This document shows positions 31,721-40,590 of a stretch of 64,000 bases of DNA, in pieces (positions within the stretch are counted from its first letter, which is position 1; the number at the start of each line of letters is the position of its first letter). This DNA is from Sphingobacterium siyangense (lineage in GTDB: Bacteria > Bacteroidota > Bacteroidia > Sphingobacteriales > Sphingobacteriaceae): NCBI RefSeq assembly GCF_007830445.1, contig NZ_VLKR01000008.1:1-64000 (forward strand), in the 5' to 3' direction. The notes under the pieces were generated by a model, which was not told the DNA's origin, did not search any database, and worked only from the letters and a program-made list of their open reading frames with translations. Position numbers and translations under genes: made by a program.

Positions 31721-33295
31721 ATGAAAAAAATATACAACCTGCTTTGGATCGCATGCTCCCTAATGAGCTGTGCAAAAGCACAGGACGTAAACAGTAAATA
31801 TGCAGATGAAATCACAGTAGAGTCGACGCAGAAGCATCTGCGCACTTTAGCTTCTGTCGATTTTGAAGGCCGAGGGACCGGCCAAAAAGGTGGGCGCCTG
31901 GCAGCAGAATATATTGCCAATGAATTTAAAAAATATGGACTTAGTGCGCCTGTCAATGGATCCTATTTCCAACCCCTGCAGCTAATTCGCAACAGCTTTA
32001 AGGTAAAGCAATTTAGTATTAACGATAGACCCTTCCAACATGGTAAGGACATTTTTGTCATTGGCAACAATGAGAACAAGTTCTTCGAAAGCAATGAAAT
32101 TGTGTTTATTGGCTATGGCATAGATGATCCCAAGTATTCGGATATCTCAGGCATGGATCTCCACAATAAGATCGTTATGTTGATCAATGAGAATGAGCCA
32201 ACAGATGAGAAAGGGAATTCATGGATTACCAGCAAAAAGGCTGCTTCGGACTGGGCAACAACCCGAAATAAAAAAGTCAAGGAGATCCTTAAACACAGTC
32301 CCAAAATGGTACTAGCCATCAATAGTCAGCTGTCTCAACTTTTGGAGGATGCAGGAGACCGTGCTATTGAGGGCCGTTATAATTTAGCGGTGGATCAACC
32401 TGCGCCTGAAAAGTCGCCCATGATCCCCGTGGTCAATATTACAGACCATGCAGCAAATTATATTCTAAACCTAGCAAGAACCAATCTTGCTACTGTGGTT
32501 GCAAAAATTAATCGTACGGGACAACCGAATTCCTTTGCTATTTCAACAAATTTTAAAGCTGAGTTTGGCACCAATGCGGCAACTTTAGCCGATCCTAATA
32601 TTCTTGGCTACCTGGAAGGAACAGATAAAAAAGACGAAATCGTTGTGATCGGGGGCCACTATGACCACGATGGAATGGATTCCAAAGGAAATATCTTCTT
32701 TGGGGCCGATGACAATGCCTCGGGCACAACAGCTGTCCTTGAGTTGGCACGTGCTTTTTCTAAAGCTAAATCAACCGGAAATGGCCCACGGCGCAGTATT
32801 TTGTTCATCACCTATGCGGCAGAAGAAAAAGGTTTACTGGGTTCCAAATTCTATACAGAAAATCCCATATTTCCATTGAAAAACACCGTTGCCTGCATTA
32901 ATATTGATATGATCGGCCGTGTTGACGACAAACATCTCAAAGGTAATCACGATTATATCCATGCGATCGGTTCAGATAAATTGAGCTCGGAGTTATATCA
33001 GATCAATAAAAATGAGAATGAAAAACATACGAAACTGGAGATTGACTATATGTATGACGATCCAAAGGATCCTATGCGCCTCTACTATCGCTCCGATCAT
33101 TATAACTTTGCCAAGAAAGGTATCCCATCTGTATTTTACTTTTCGGGCTTGCATCCGGACTACCACACACCTGCAGATACCTATGACAAGATCGACTTTC
33201 CATTGATGGTTAAACGTGAAAAGCTCGCATTTTACACCGCATGGCAAATAGCCAATCGGGAAAATCGCCTGGTGGTTGACAATAATAAAGAGTAG
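31721..33295 (+). CDS. M28-family aminopeptidase lipoprotein
   Basis: A zinc aminopeptidase of 524 residues. The N-terminus MKKIYNLLWIACSLMSC is a lipoprotein signal with the Cys at 17, so it is probably anchored in the envelope. After a PA-like inserted domain (about 90-280) the M28 catalytic core shows the zinc ligands: His in GGHYDHDG (about 313), bridging Asp in GADDNASGT (about 326), Glu in AEEKGLLGS (about 367), Asp in NIDMIGR (about 396) and His in SDHYNF (about 458). It probably trims peptides in the periplasm or at the surface. A shorter M28 paralog lies at 56735. Confidence 0.9.
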   Translation: MKKIYNLLWIACSLMSCAKAQDVNSKYADEITVESTQKHLRTLASVDFEGRGTGQKGGRLAAEYIANEFKKYGLSAPVNGSYFQPLQLIRNSFKVKQFSINDRPFQHGKDIFVIGNNENKFFESNEIVFIGYGIDDPKYSDISGMDLHNKIVMLINENEPTDEKGNSWITSKKAASDWATTRNKKVKEILKHSPKMVLAINSQLSQLLEDAGDRAIEGRYNLAVDQPAPEKSPMIPVVNITDHAANYILNLARTNLATVVAKINRTGQPNSFAISTNFKAEFGTNAATLADPNILGYLEGTDKKDEIVVIGGHYDHDGMDSKGNIFFGADDNASGTTAVLELARAFSKAKSTGNGPRRSILFITYAAEEKGLLGSKFYTENPIFPLKNTVACINIDMIGRVDDKHLKGNHDYIHAIGSDKLSSELYQINKNENEKHTKLEIDYMYDDPKDPMRLYYRSDHYNFAKKGIPSVFYFSGLHPDYHTPADTYDKIDFPLMVKREKLAFYTAWQIANRENRLVVDNNKE

Positions 33296-33340
33296 GGTCA
33301 AATTATCGCCTGTAAAAAGGATTACTTTATACTGTATAAA

Positions 33341-33374
33341 AAAGCAAGTAAACAATCATTTACTTGCTTTTTTT
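33341..33374. terminator. Terminator after the M28 gene
   Basis: AAAGCAAGTAAA (33341-33352) pairs perfectly with TTTACTTGCTTT (33359-33370) around a 6-nt loop, followed by T4. Confidence 0.88.
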
Positions 33375-33450
33375 ATGTATTAAAATGACCTTTAGCATAA
33401 ACCTTTTATCCACAATTTTTGTTACCTTTAATACAAAACAAGTATAATTT

Positions 33451-34383
33451 ATGGCTTTTGTAGATTACTATAAAGTGCTTAGCATTGATAAAACAGCTTC
33501 AGCTGATGAGATCAAAAAAGCATATCGAAAACTAGCCCGTAAATACCATCCTGATGTCAACCCCAATGACAATGAGGCAAAACAACGATTTCAGGAGATT
33601 AATGAGGCAAATGAAGTATTATCCGATCCCGAAAAGCGCAAAAAATATGACCAATACGGTGAACACTGGCAACATGGAGAGGAGTATGAAAAAGCGCAGC
33701 AACAATACCGTCAGTCCCAATCCGCCGGAGGAAATCCATTCGGAGCTGGGGGAAATCCATTTGGTAGCGGCGGCTCCCACGAGTACACCGGAAACTTTGA
33801 TGATGGGCAATTCTCGGATTTCTTCGAACAGATGTTTGGCAGCAGACGCGGGGGAGGCCGCCAAAGTACATTTCGTGGACAGGACTTTAATGCCGAACTC
33901 AGCTTAACCTTACAAGAAGCTTACACGACACATCAACAGACCTTCAATATCAATGGAAAAAGTATCCGCATCACGATTCATGCTGGAGTGGAGGATGGTC
34001 AAAAAATCAAACTGAAAGGATATGGCAGTGAGGGCATCAACGGGGGGCCGAAGGGAGATCTCTATATCACAATTAACATCACACCAGATGCCCGTTTTAA
34101 ACGTCAGGGGAATGACTTATACACTACACTTGATGTAGACCTTTATACAGCTATTCTAGGCGGCGAAGTGACCTTAGATACGTTCGGCGGAAAGGTTAAA
34201 CTGAAGATTAAAGCCGAAAGTCAAAATGGCGCAAAAATGCGACTTAAAGGAAAAGGATTCCCCTTATACCGCAAAGAAGGTGAATTTGGCGACCTTTATG
34301 TCACATTGAATATCCAAATGCCCAATAATCTGTCTGCCGAAGAAAAGGCATTGTTCCAACAGTTGAAGGATTTAAAACAATAA
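33451..34383 (+). CDS. DnaJ-type co-chaperone, CbpA-like
   Basis: A 310-residue J-domain protein. Residues 1-70 form the J domain with the HPD tripeptide (YHPDVNPND, about 32-34), which stimulates DnaK ATPase. A Gly/Phe-rich linker follows (about 90-145), then two beta-sandwich substrate-binding domains ([12 protein letters not shown] onwards). It lacks the zinc-finger repeats (CxxCxGxG) of DnaJ, which marks it as class B/CbpA-like. The next gene, 4 nt downstream, encodes a CbpM-like partner, which supports the assignment. Confidence 0.9.
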   Translation: MAFVDYYKVLSIDKTASADEIKKAYRKLARKYHPDVNPNDNEAKQRFQEINEANEVLSDPEKRKKYDQYGEHWQHGEEYEKAQQQYRQSQSAGGNPFGAGGNPFGSGGSHEYTGNFDDGQFSDFFEQMFGSRRGGGRQSTFRGQDFNAELSLTLQEAYTTHQQTFNINGKSIRITIHAGVEDGQKIKLKGYGSEGINGGPKGDLYITINITPDARFKRQGNDLYTTLDVDLYTAILGGEVTLDTFGGKVKLKIKAESQNGAKMRLKGKGFPLYRKEGEFGDLYVTLNIQMPNNLSAEEKALFQQLKDLKQ

Positions 34384-34387
34384 TCTT

Positions 34388-34678
34388 ATGGAAACGACAC
34401 TCATTAAAGTCATCGACTTCTGCCAGTCCAGAAAGGTTGAAACAACCTTTCTGCAAAGCATGGAGGAATACGGACTCATACATATTGTCATTCAACAAGA
34501 AGAACAATATATCGATGAAGAGGAGCTCCAAAAATTGGAGCGTTTTTCAAATCTCTATTATGACCTTGAAGTAAATCCTGCAGGAATTCAGGTTGCTAGC
34601 CATCTATTGGAAAAAGTTGAGCAGCTCCAAAATGAAATTTTGCATTTAAAGAATAAATTGAAAGCCCTGGATTATTGA
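34388..34678 (+). CDS. CbpM-like chaperone modulator
   Basis: A 96-residue all-helical protein with a MerR-like N-terminal half and a C-terminal coiled coil (LLEKVEQLQNEILHLKNKLKAL, about 73-93). In E. coli CbpM binds the J domain of CbpA and blocks its action. The gene sits 4 nt after the CbpA-like gene, the same order as in other bacteria. Sequence similarity to E. coli CbpM is low, so the call relies on size, fold and context. Its stop codon lies in the loop of a bidirectional terminator. Confidence 0.75.
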   Translation: METTLIKVIDFCQSRKVETTFLQSMEEYGLIHIVIQQEEQYIDEEELQKLERFSNLYYDLEVNPAGIQVASHLLEKVEQLQNEILHLKNKLKALDY

Positions 34679-34702
34679 TCCAAGGCTTTCAATTTATTCT
34701 TT
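34648..34702. terminator. Bidirectional terminator with 19-bp perfect stem
   Basis: The arm at 34648-34666 is perfectly complementary to 34684-34702, with a 17-nt loop. The left arm is the last coding part of the cbpM-like gene, whose stop codon falls in the loop. The right arm reaches the stop codon of the opposing lipoprotein gene. A- and T-rich outer flanks suit termination in both directions. Confidence 0.85.
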
Positions 34703-35591
34703 AGAATTCGACATCCCGCTCTGTATTCACCTTAGTCTGCCAAACAATTTTGTCTTGCAATGTGGTATACAGAATTTCATAATCCCCTTTACAGGTCACA
34801 AAGGACCCATAAAAATCTCCGGGCTTCATCACGCGGTAAACAACCAGCTTTCGTTCTCCGTCAACTTCGCCATAAGCTTTCATTAACATATAGCCTGTTT
34901 TATTCACCTTTTCTTCAGGGATTTTATAATCCAAATGCGAACGGCTACTACCATCATCGGGGCATAAAATCTCTGTGCGGCTCGGGGTAAATTTATAACG
35001 ATCGCGATACATAGCAACATTAGACATGACCACATCCTTCGCCCACGCGATATCGGTAAAATCCTCAGGGAAGAGAAAGATCAGCGACACCATTTTCTCT
35101 TGCCAAAGGCGCCCATTAAAAGGTATTACAAAATGAAGCAGTTTTTGCCCTTTAAAAGTTGTAGTCGTATAAAAATATCGCCCCTCCTTATTTTGCTCCC
35201 GTTGAAAAGAACTTAAATCAAGTAGGTGATTTTTTTTCCCTTTTACATTTGGCGAGTTGTTGACTACAGCAAGCATGTCATACTGATATTTTCCTTCCAG
35301 ATGTCCAGAAAACAAAACCTGATACGCGGTATCTGAATAGCGTAAATGGCGCAATACACGACGAAATCGATTGTCAACCTGCTTTGCATTAATTGGATTA
35401 GTCTTACCTTGCCAATTTTTATCCTCCATAATATCATCTCCGAGGAATACGGTGAGCTCTTTGTTAATATTAACAAAATACTCATCTCCTTGTACAGCAA
35501 AACCGTTGGGAACCACTTTATAGGACTTACAGGAAGAAAGCATGGCCAAAACCACAATAAAATAGAAAATTTGAATGAATCTGCTCTGCAT
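34701..35591 (-). CDS. Uncharacterised lipoprotein
   Basis: A 296-residue protein with a lipoprotein signal (MQSRFIQIFYFIVVLAMLSSCKS, Cys at about 21). The mature part is mixed alpha/beta with no motif I recognise. It lies 16 nt downstream of the M56-TonB gene and on the same strand, so it is probably co-transcribed with it and the BlaI-type repressor. It may be a target or partner of that sensor system, but this is inference from position only. Confidence 0.7.
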   Translation of the reverse strand: MQSRFIQIFYFIVVLAMLSSCKSYKVVPNGFAVQGDEYFVNINKELTVFLGDDIMEDKNWQGKTNPINAKQVDNRFRRVLRHLRYSDTAYQVLFSGHLEGKYQYDMLAVVNNSPNVKGKKNHLLDLSSFQREQNKEGRYFYTTTTFKGQKLLHFVIPFNGRLWQEKMVSLIFLFPEDFTDIAWAKDVVMSNVAMYRDRYKFTPSRTEILCPDDGSSRSHLDYKIPEEKVNKTGYMLMKAYGEVDGERKLVVYRVMKPGDFYGSFVTCKGDYEILYTTLQDKIVWQTKVNTERDVEF

Positions 35592-35607
35592 ATTTATGAT
35601 CTAATCT

Positions 35608-37347
35608 TTACTTCTTTAAATTTAAACGAATCGGCAATGTGTAAGCCACGCGTACCGGTCTACCGTTGACTAATCCCGGTTTCCATTTTTTCGCACCTTT
35701 TAGGAGCTCCAATGCCGCCTCTTTGGTTCCATAACCAAGATCTTTTTTTACATCAACATGGGATAAACTACCATCCTTTTCGACAATAAAAACCACTTCA
35801 ACAATGCCATTAACCTCCCGTTTAATTGCTGCTTCAGGAAAAACAAAATTATCGCCTACCCAGATCATAAAAGATCGCATTCCCCCAACAGGTGTTGGTT
35901 GCACCTCAACTTTATCAAAAGTTACTAAGTCGGACTGAAAATCCAATGAAAGATTCCAGCGGTCGCTCTCATTTTCCGTCCTTATCGATTTTACTTCCTT
36001 GAGTTGTTTTTCCGTCTCTTCACCAGATTCAGCGCCCGGGAATGAATGAGATGACATCCGGACCTTTCTGCCCAATGTGTCGGTTTCCTCCCAATAATAA
36101 GTTGTTTTTCCGCCAACGGTAACGGGCAAGGAAAGCAGCGATCGAACGACTTTCCCATTGACGATTGCAGGTTTCCATTTCCCACTTGCTTTTACAGCAT
36201 TTTCCACAGCTGATGCCAGGCCATAGCCCAAATCATTCTTAGCCTTTATATGGCTCAACTCACCGTTTTTCTCCACGATGGCTGTGATGACAATTACCCC
36301 GATCACATTATTCTTGATTGCTTCATCACTCACATGGATTCTACTGGCCAATCCCACGACATACTTTTTCATTCCTCCAACTGGAATAGCCAATACCTCC
36401 GGGTCTTTGTATATCTTCCTGTCTTCATTTACCTGTTCGTTTTTTAACTCCTCAGGTTGGTTCGATAATGCCTGGTCATCAATCACAGTTAACCTATTGA
36501 CGCTTTCTTCAACATCCGCTACCATATCCTTGGCCCTACTCGTATTAAAGACCAACGTAGACCCCGCTACCACCAATAGCATGGGCAACACAATCACATA
36601 TAACAAGCGTTGTCTTTGTACAGATTTAACTTTAAATAACATCGTGATGCGCTGCTTTAAAAAAGAATGATTGGAAAACTCATGTGAAAAAGCCAATTGA
36701 TCTGTACGTAATGCATGAGCAACCAGCATTTCTGCATAAGCCACTTTATCGGTCGAGCATATTTCATCTACAATATACTCGTGTTGAAACCTTATTTCCT
36801 TTTGAAAGAAATACACAACAGGATTGAACCAATTAAAAATTTTCAGCAGCTCAATCAACACCAAATCGTAGGAATGCCCCTGGGCAGTATGGACCTGCTC
36901 ATGCCATGCAATATTCTCCTTGTTTTTAATCGATTTTCCAATCACAATCCTATTAAAAAAAGAAAAACTCAGGTATTCGGGAGAAGAGCGCATTACCCGA
37001 ACAAGTTGCCTGATACGCACCGCCAGGAAAAAAAAGGCGACGGCCACTCCTATCCAATAGATCTTGGTAAGAATATCCAATAGAAAAAGAGGTTTTTCTT
37101 CGATCGGACTCCCGATTTCGACATCCATATATGTTCCTAAATCGACCTGTGGAATATGATTGGAAATCATCTCTGTCTTGGGCAATTCAATAAAAATACC
37201 CACGGGAGCTAGTAAAGAAAATGCAACCATTCCAATCAGATAGATCCGATTCCATTGAAAAAAAGTAAGTTTTCTAAAAATCAGTTTGTAGAGCACAAAA
37301 CTGATAATCAATGAAATATTGACAATCAATAAGTAAATCATAATCAA
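35608..37347 (-). CDS. BlaR1/MecR1-type M56 peptidase with two TonB C-terminal domains
   Basis: A membrane metallopeptidase of 579 residues. The first 110 residues contain three membrane helices; a HEQVH zinc motif follows at about 148-152 with a downstream Glu ligand in HEYIVDE, as in M56 peptidases. A fourth helix (YVIVLPMLLVVAGSTLVF) lies near 260. The C-terminal part carries two copies of a TonB-like domain (GLASRI..VKASGKWKPAIVNGK and a second ending GAKKWKPGLVNGRPVR). In BlaR1 the corresponding region binds beta-lactams; in Bacteroidota it is usually replaced by TonB domains as here. It probably cleaves the BlaI-type repressor encoded 24 nt upstream. The inducer is unknown. Confidence 0.9.
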   Translation of the reverse strand: MIMIYLLIVNISLIISFVLYKLIFRKLTFFQWNRIYLIGMVAFSLLAPVGIFIELPKTEMISNHIPQVDLGTYMDVEIGSPIEEKPLFLLDILTKIYWIGVAVAFFFLAVRIRQLVRVMRSSPEYLSFSFFNRIVIGKSIKNKENIAWHEQVHTAQGHSYDLVLIELLKIFNWFNPVVYFFQKEIRFQHEYIVDEICSTDKVAYAEMLVAHALRTDQLAFSHEFSNHSFLKQRITMLFKVKSVQRQRLLYVIVLPMLLVVAGSTLVFNTSRAKDMVADVEESVNRLTVIDDQALSNQPEELKNEQVNEDRKIYKDPEVLAIPVGGMKKYVVGLASRIHVSDEAIKNNVIGVIVITAIVEKNGELSHIKAKNDLGYGLASAVENAVKASGKWKPAIVNGKVVRSLLSLPVTVGGKTTYYWEETDTLGRKVRMSSHSFPGAESGEETEKQLKEVKSIRTENESDRWNLSLDFQSDLVTFDKVEVQPTPVGGMRSFMIWVGDNFVFPEAAIKREVNGIVEVVFIVEKDGSLSHVDVKKDLGYGTKEAALELLKGAKKWKPGLVNGRPVRVAYTLPIRLNLKK

Positions 37348-37371
37348 AAGTTTATAAAAGAGTATTGGTTG

Positions 37372-37740
37372 TTATTTATTACGTTCGATGATGGACAAGA
37401 TGTCATCAAGTTCTTTGATGTCCAACCTGTTCTCTTCCAGAAAATAAGAGAGCATACTTTTGGGCGAATTATCAAAATAATTGGTTAATAACTTACCTGT
37501 AATACCTTTCTTATATTCCTCTTTTGAAATCTTTGGTAAATATTGATGACTTTTACCAAAGGATTCATGCGTTACAAAGCCCTTCGTTTCAAGAATACGA
37601 ACGATGGTCGAGACCGTATTGTAAGCAGGTTTCGGTTCCGAAAGTCGATCAATAATCTCTTTGACAAAGCCACGGCCCATCTCCCAGAGCTCTTGCATAA
37701 TCTGCTCTTCAGCTTTCGTTAACTCTTTAAAATCCTCCAT
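37372..37740 (-). CDS. BlaI/MecI/CopY-family repressor
   Basis: A 122-residue winged-helix repressor. Residues 8-75 form the DNA-binding domain (LTKAEEQIMQELWEMGRGFVKEI then a recognition helix at YNTVSTIVRILETKGFVTHE). The C-terminal helices serve for dimerisation. It is inactivated by proteolysis by the M56 protein encoded next to it. Two AACTAn6TAGTT dyads 54-90 nt upstream of its start are its likely operators, giving autoregulation of the operon. Confidence 0.93.
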   Translation of the reverse strand: MEDFKELTKAEEQIMQELWEMGRGFVKEIIDRLSEPKPAYNTVSTIVRILETKGFVTHESFGKSHQYLPKISKEEYKKGITGKLLTNYFDNSPKSMLSYFLEENRLDIKELDDILSIIERNK

Positions 37741-37793
37741 AACTCCTCAAGAATAAATTAAATACCTGAATAATAAATCAATAGACAAGTTAT

Positions 37794-37829
37794 AACTAAA
37801 AACATAGTTTAACAACTAATAAATTAGTT
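37794..37829. promoter_or_regulatory. Tandem palindromic BlaI-type operators
   Basis: Two 16-bp dyads, AACTAAAAACATAGTT (37794-37809) and AACTAATAAATTAGTT (37814-37829), share AACTA-N6-TAGTT and have starts 20 bp apart. They lie upstream of the BlaI-type gene start at 37740. Paired dyads about two turns apart are usual for BlaI/MecI operators. Confidence 0.65.
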
Positions 37830-37890
37830 TAAAAACCAATAGACTGATAATCAACTTATTATTTTTTGTCAATACGGAATATTGTCATAT

Positions 37891-38295
37891 TTATTCATCG
37901 AAATTCTTTTTCCTTGAAGCTTTCAATTGAGATTGTTGTTTCTTTCGATCCAGCCTTTTGAGAACACTCGAATACGGAGTTTTGGTTTTCTTACGAGGTT
38001 TTGCTGGCACAAGTGCGGCCGTCAATATACGCTTAAAGCGATCGATTGCGATTTCTTTATTGCGGACCTGCGACCGGTCGATATCGCATTCCAATTGCAG
38101 TATTCCTTCTTTATTTATACGATTTGCCAATGCGGTGAACACCATTGCTTTTTCCTCAGCAGAAACAGCTGTCGATAGCGCAACATCCCACTGCAGCAAT
38201 ACTTTCGATGACACCTTGTTTACATGTTGTCCACCTGCTCCACCCGACCTGGAAAACCTAAACGTAAGTTCTCCTATTACTCCTTCTAAATTCAT
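37891..38295 (-). CDS. arfB: Peptidyl-tRNA hydrolase ArfB
   Basis: Releases peptides from ribosomes stalled without a stop codon. The 134 residues contain the RF-1-type GGQ motif at 21-23 (SGGAGGQHVNKVSSK) and a basic C-terminal tail (KPRKKTKTPYSSVLKRLDRKKQQSQLKASRKK) that enters the empty mRNA channel. It lacks the codon-recognition domains of release factors. Its start overlaps the end of the DUF1003 gene by 4 nt, indicating translational coupling. Confidence 0.92.
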   Translation of the reverse strand: MNLEGVIGELTFRFSRSGGAGGQHVNKVSSKVLLQWDVALSTAVSAEEKAMVFTALANRINKEGILQLECDIDRSQVRNKEIAIDRFKRILTAALVPAKPRKKTKTPYSSVLKRLDRKKQQSQLKASRKKNFDE

Positions 38296-39011
38296 TTATT
38301 TTTAAATGCTTCTTCTATTTTTTCCATCTTTTTTAATAGAAAGCTCAATTTTTCCACTTGATCCCGTTGTACTTCGACAAGTTCTTGTTCTTTGCGGATA
38401 ATGAGATGATCTATTTTTTCATGTAATTCCCTGATTTCGAGTTCAGCCTTCAAGTTGACCATATAGTCATTTCTTGCGCGTTCACGATCCTTATCTTCCT
38501 GTCTGTTTTGACTCATCATAATAACCGGAGCCTGCAAGGCCGCCACACAGGACAAAATCAAGTTAAGTAAAATAAAGGGATACGGGTCAAAGCCTTTATT
38601 ATTTAACCAAAAGATATTGGCTGCAATCCAAACAATCAAAAATAAGATAAAGGAAATAATAAAGGTCCAGCTTCCACCAAACTCAGCCACTTTATCTGCA
38701 ACCCGATCTCCTACGCTGACTGACTCCTTATCATCTCCGTCCAGACTTGCGCTGATTACTTTATTTTCCTTAAAGCTATTGATTACCTGCTGATCCAATT
38801 GACTTAATTGCCCCGACTCATCTTTCAGAAATTCGGAGATATAAGTTTCCTTAAATCGTGTCAACTCGCTTGCGGCGATATACTTGTCCTTACTAAAACT
38901 TGGATATTCCTTTTTTATCAGCTTAAAAATAGGTTGTCGGATTGAAGCCCCCAAAATGCGTTGCTCCGAAGGAAATTGCTGTCCTGAAATATCACTTATA
39001 AAGTTATCCAT
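38292..39011 (-). CDS. DUF1003 membrane protein
   Basis: A 239-residue inner-membrane protein. The N-terminal 95 residues are soluble. The DUF1003 part follows, with SVGDRVADKVAEFGGSWTFI leading into two membrane helices (about 118-135 and 145-163). A C-terminal coiled coil (about 185-235, rich in E, K, L) faces the cytoplasm. The molecular function of the family is unknown. It overlaps arfB by 4 nt (shared ATGA-type junction), so the two form one transcript. Confidence 0.85.
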   Translation of the reverse strand: MDNFISDISGQQFPSEQRILGASIRQPIFKLIKKEYPSFSKDKYIAASELTRFKETYISEFLKDESGQLSQLDQQVINSFKENKVISASLDGDDKESVSVGDRVADKVAEFGGSWTFIISFILFLIVWIAANIFWLNNKGFDPYPFILLNLILSCVAALQAPVIMMSQNRQEDKDRERARNDYMVNLKAELEIRELHEKIDHLIIRKEQELVEVQRDQVEKLSFLLKKMEKIEEAFKNK

Positions 39012-39373
39012 ATACCGATTTAATGTCTATTTAAAGATAGTGCTTTTTAACCAATCAAAAAATTCACAAAACTATGGCAATTGGTTTTTGTTATTTTACG
39101 CATAAATAGACGAAATTTGCAACACAAAATTCAGGAATAAGCGTTATCAATTTTTCATGTTAGCATGAAATAATTTAAAAAGACAATTGTTAAGGTAAAT
39201 AACTTCGTCGATGCCTTATGAATAAAAATAGTTTATATGTGATAGACATCACATGTCTTGGACGACAACACGCAGAATACTAACATTAGGTTCCTTGGAA
39301 CCTTTAAACACAAATTAAACAGCGCGTATAACGGAATGCCGTTAAAAATATACGCTCAGACATAATTACGCAA
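39012..39373. other. Non-coding region upstream of bshA with three dyads
   Basis: No credible ORF. Inverted repeats visible: TTTCATG/CATGAAA around 39153-39170, AGGTTCC-TT-GGAACCT at 39288-39303, and a nested hairpin at 39324-39355 just before the bshA start. The first part is the divergent promoter of the DUF1003 gene. The second half is a structured leader or operator region for bshA. Confidence 0.5.
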
Positions 39374-40516
39374 ATGAAAATAGGAATTGTTTGTTATCCC
39401 ACCTTTGGTGGAAGTGGTGTTGTTGCAACCGAACTAGGAAAGGCTTTGGCCGCTAATGGACATGAGATCCATTTTATCACCTACCGACAACCCGCACGTC
39501 TGGATTTCTTCTCTGAAAACCTATACTACCATGAGGTAGCTGTTTCGCAGTATCCACTTTTTGACTTTCTACCCTATGAATCTGCATTAGCCAGCAAACT
39601 GGTTGATGTTGTTCGTTTTGAAAAGTTGGATTTGATTCACGTCCACTATGCCATTCCACATGCATCGGCGGCATTTATGGCAAAACAGATCTTACTCACT
39701 ACATATGGCATTAATATTCCTGTAGTAACGACCTTACATGGTACAGATATTACACTGGTTGGTAAAGACAAGAGTTTTAGTCCTGTTGTTACATTCTCCA
39801 TCAATCAATCCGATGGCGTAACTGCGGTATCACAGAATCTGAAAGATCAAACGCTCCAATATTTTGATATTACGCGCGATATCAAAGTGATTCCAAACTT
39901 TATTGATCTGGACAGGTTCAGCAATAAAGATCGGACACATTTCAAAAAAGCCATTGCACCGGGCAATGAACGCATATTGGTCCATACTTCCAACTTTAGA
40001 AAAGTCAAAAATACAGAAGATGTCATTCGTATTTTTAAGAAAGTCCATGATGTCATCCCTTCCAAGTTATTAATGGTAGGTGACGGTCCTGAGCGTCGAA
40101 ATGCGGAGGAGTTATCCAGAGAACTTGATGTATGCAAAGACGTCCGTTTCTTGGGGAAACAGGACGCAGTGGAAGAAATATTATCTGTATCAGATCTTTT
40201 TCTGATGCCTTCAAGTTCGGAAAGTTTCGGTCTTGCGGCTTTAGAAGCCATGGCTTGTCAAGTTCCAGTCATCTCTTCCAATACCGGAGGTTTACCCGAG
40301 CTGAATGAAAATGGTGTAACTGGATTTCTCAGTGCTGTTGGTGATGTTGAAGATATGGCGAAAAACGCGATTTATATCTTGGAAGATGGAGAACGCTTAG
40401 AAAAATTTAAGGAAGCGGCATTAAATCATGCAAAAAAATTCCAATTGTCTAATATTATGCCTTTGTATGAGCAGTATTACCAAGAAGTCATTAATCAAAC
40501 AATAAAAGCACAATAA
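39374..40516 (+). CDS. bshA: N-acetyl-alpha-D-glucosaminyl L-malate synthase BshA
   Basis: A GT4 glycosyltransferase that joins UDP-GlcNAc and L-malate in the first step of bacillithiol synthesis. The 380 residues start MKIGIVCYPTFGGSGVVATELG, the hallmark of BshA. The C-terminal half carries GDGPERRNAEEL and the nucleotide-binding ESFGLAALEAMACQVPVISS (about 285-305) with the E-x7-E motif. Bacillithiol is a known thiol of several Bacteroidota. BshB and BshC genes are not in the window. Confidence 0.93.
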   Translation: MKIGIVCYPTFGGSGVVATELGKALAANGHEIHFITYRQPARLDFFSENLYYHEVAVSQYPLFDFLPYESALASKLVDVVRFEKLDLIHVHYAIPHASAAFMAKQILLTTYGINIPVVTTLHGTDITLVGKDKSFSPVVTFSINQSDGVTAVSQNLKDQTLQYFDITRDIKVIPNFIDLDRFSNKDRTHFKKAIAPGNERILVHTSNFRKVKNTEDVIRIFKKVHDVIPSKLLMVGDGPERRNAEELSRELDVCKDVRFLGKQDAVEEILSVSDLFLMPSSSESFGLAALEAMACQVPVISSNTGGLPELNENGVTGFLSAVGDVEDMAKNAIYILEDGERLEKFKEAALNHAKKFQLSNIMPLYEQYYQEVINQTIKAQ

Positions 40517-40553
40517 ATATCACTTTAAGGCTTAAGGGATGAAAAAAATATTT

Positions 40554-40561
40554 TATCTTTG
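40554..40561 (+). promoter_or_regulatory. Bacteroidota -7 box upstream of pyrH
   Basis: TATCTTTG matches TAnnTTTG and lies 29 nt before the pyrH ATG. Confidence 0.5.
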
Positions 40562-40590
40562 ACCTTTGGAAAATTTCCAAAAAAACAATT

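Noticed and set aside
39153..39170. TTTCATG/CATGAAA hairpin as an operator
   Set aside because: Short, AT-rich and without a second copy; recorded only in the intergenic description.
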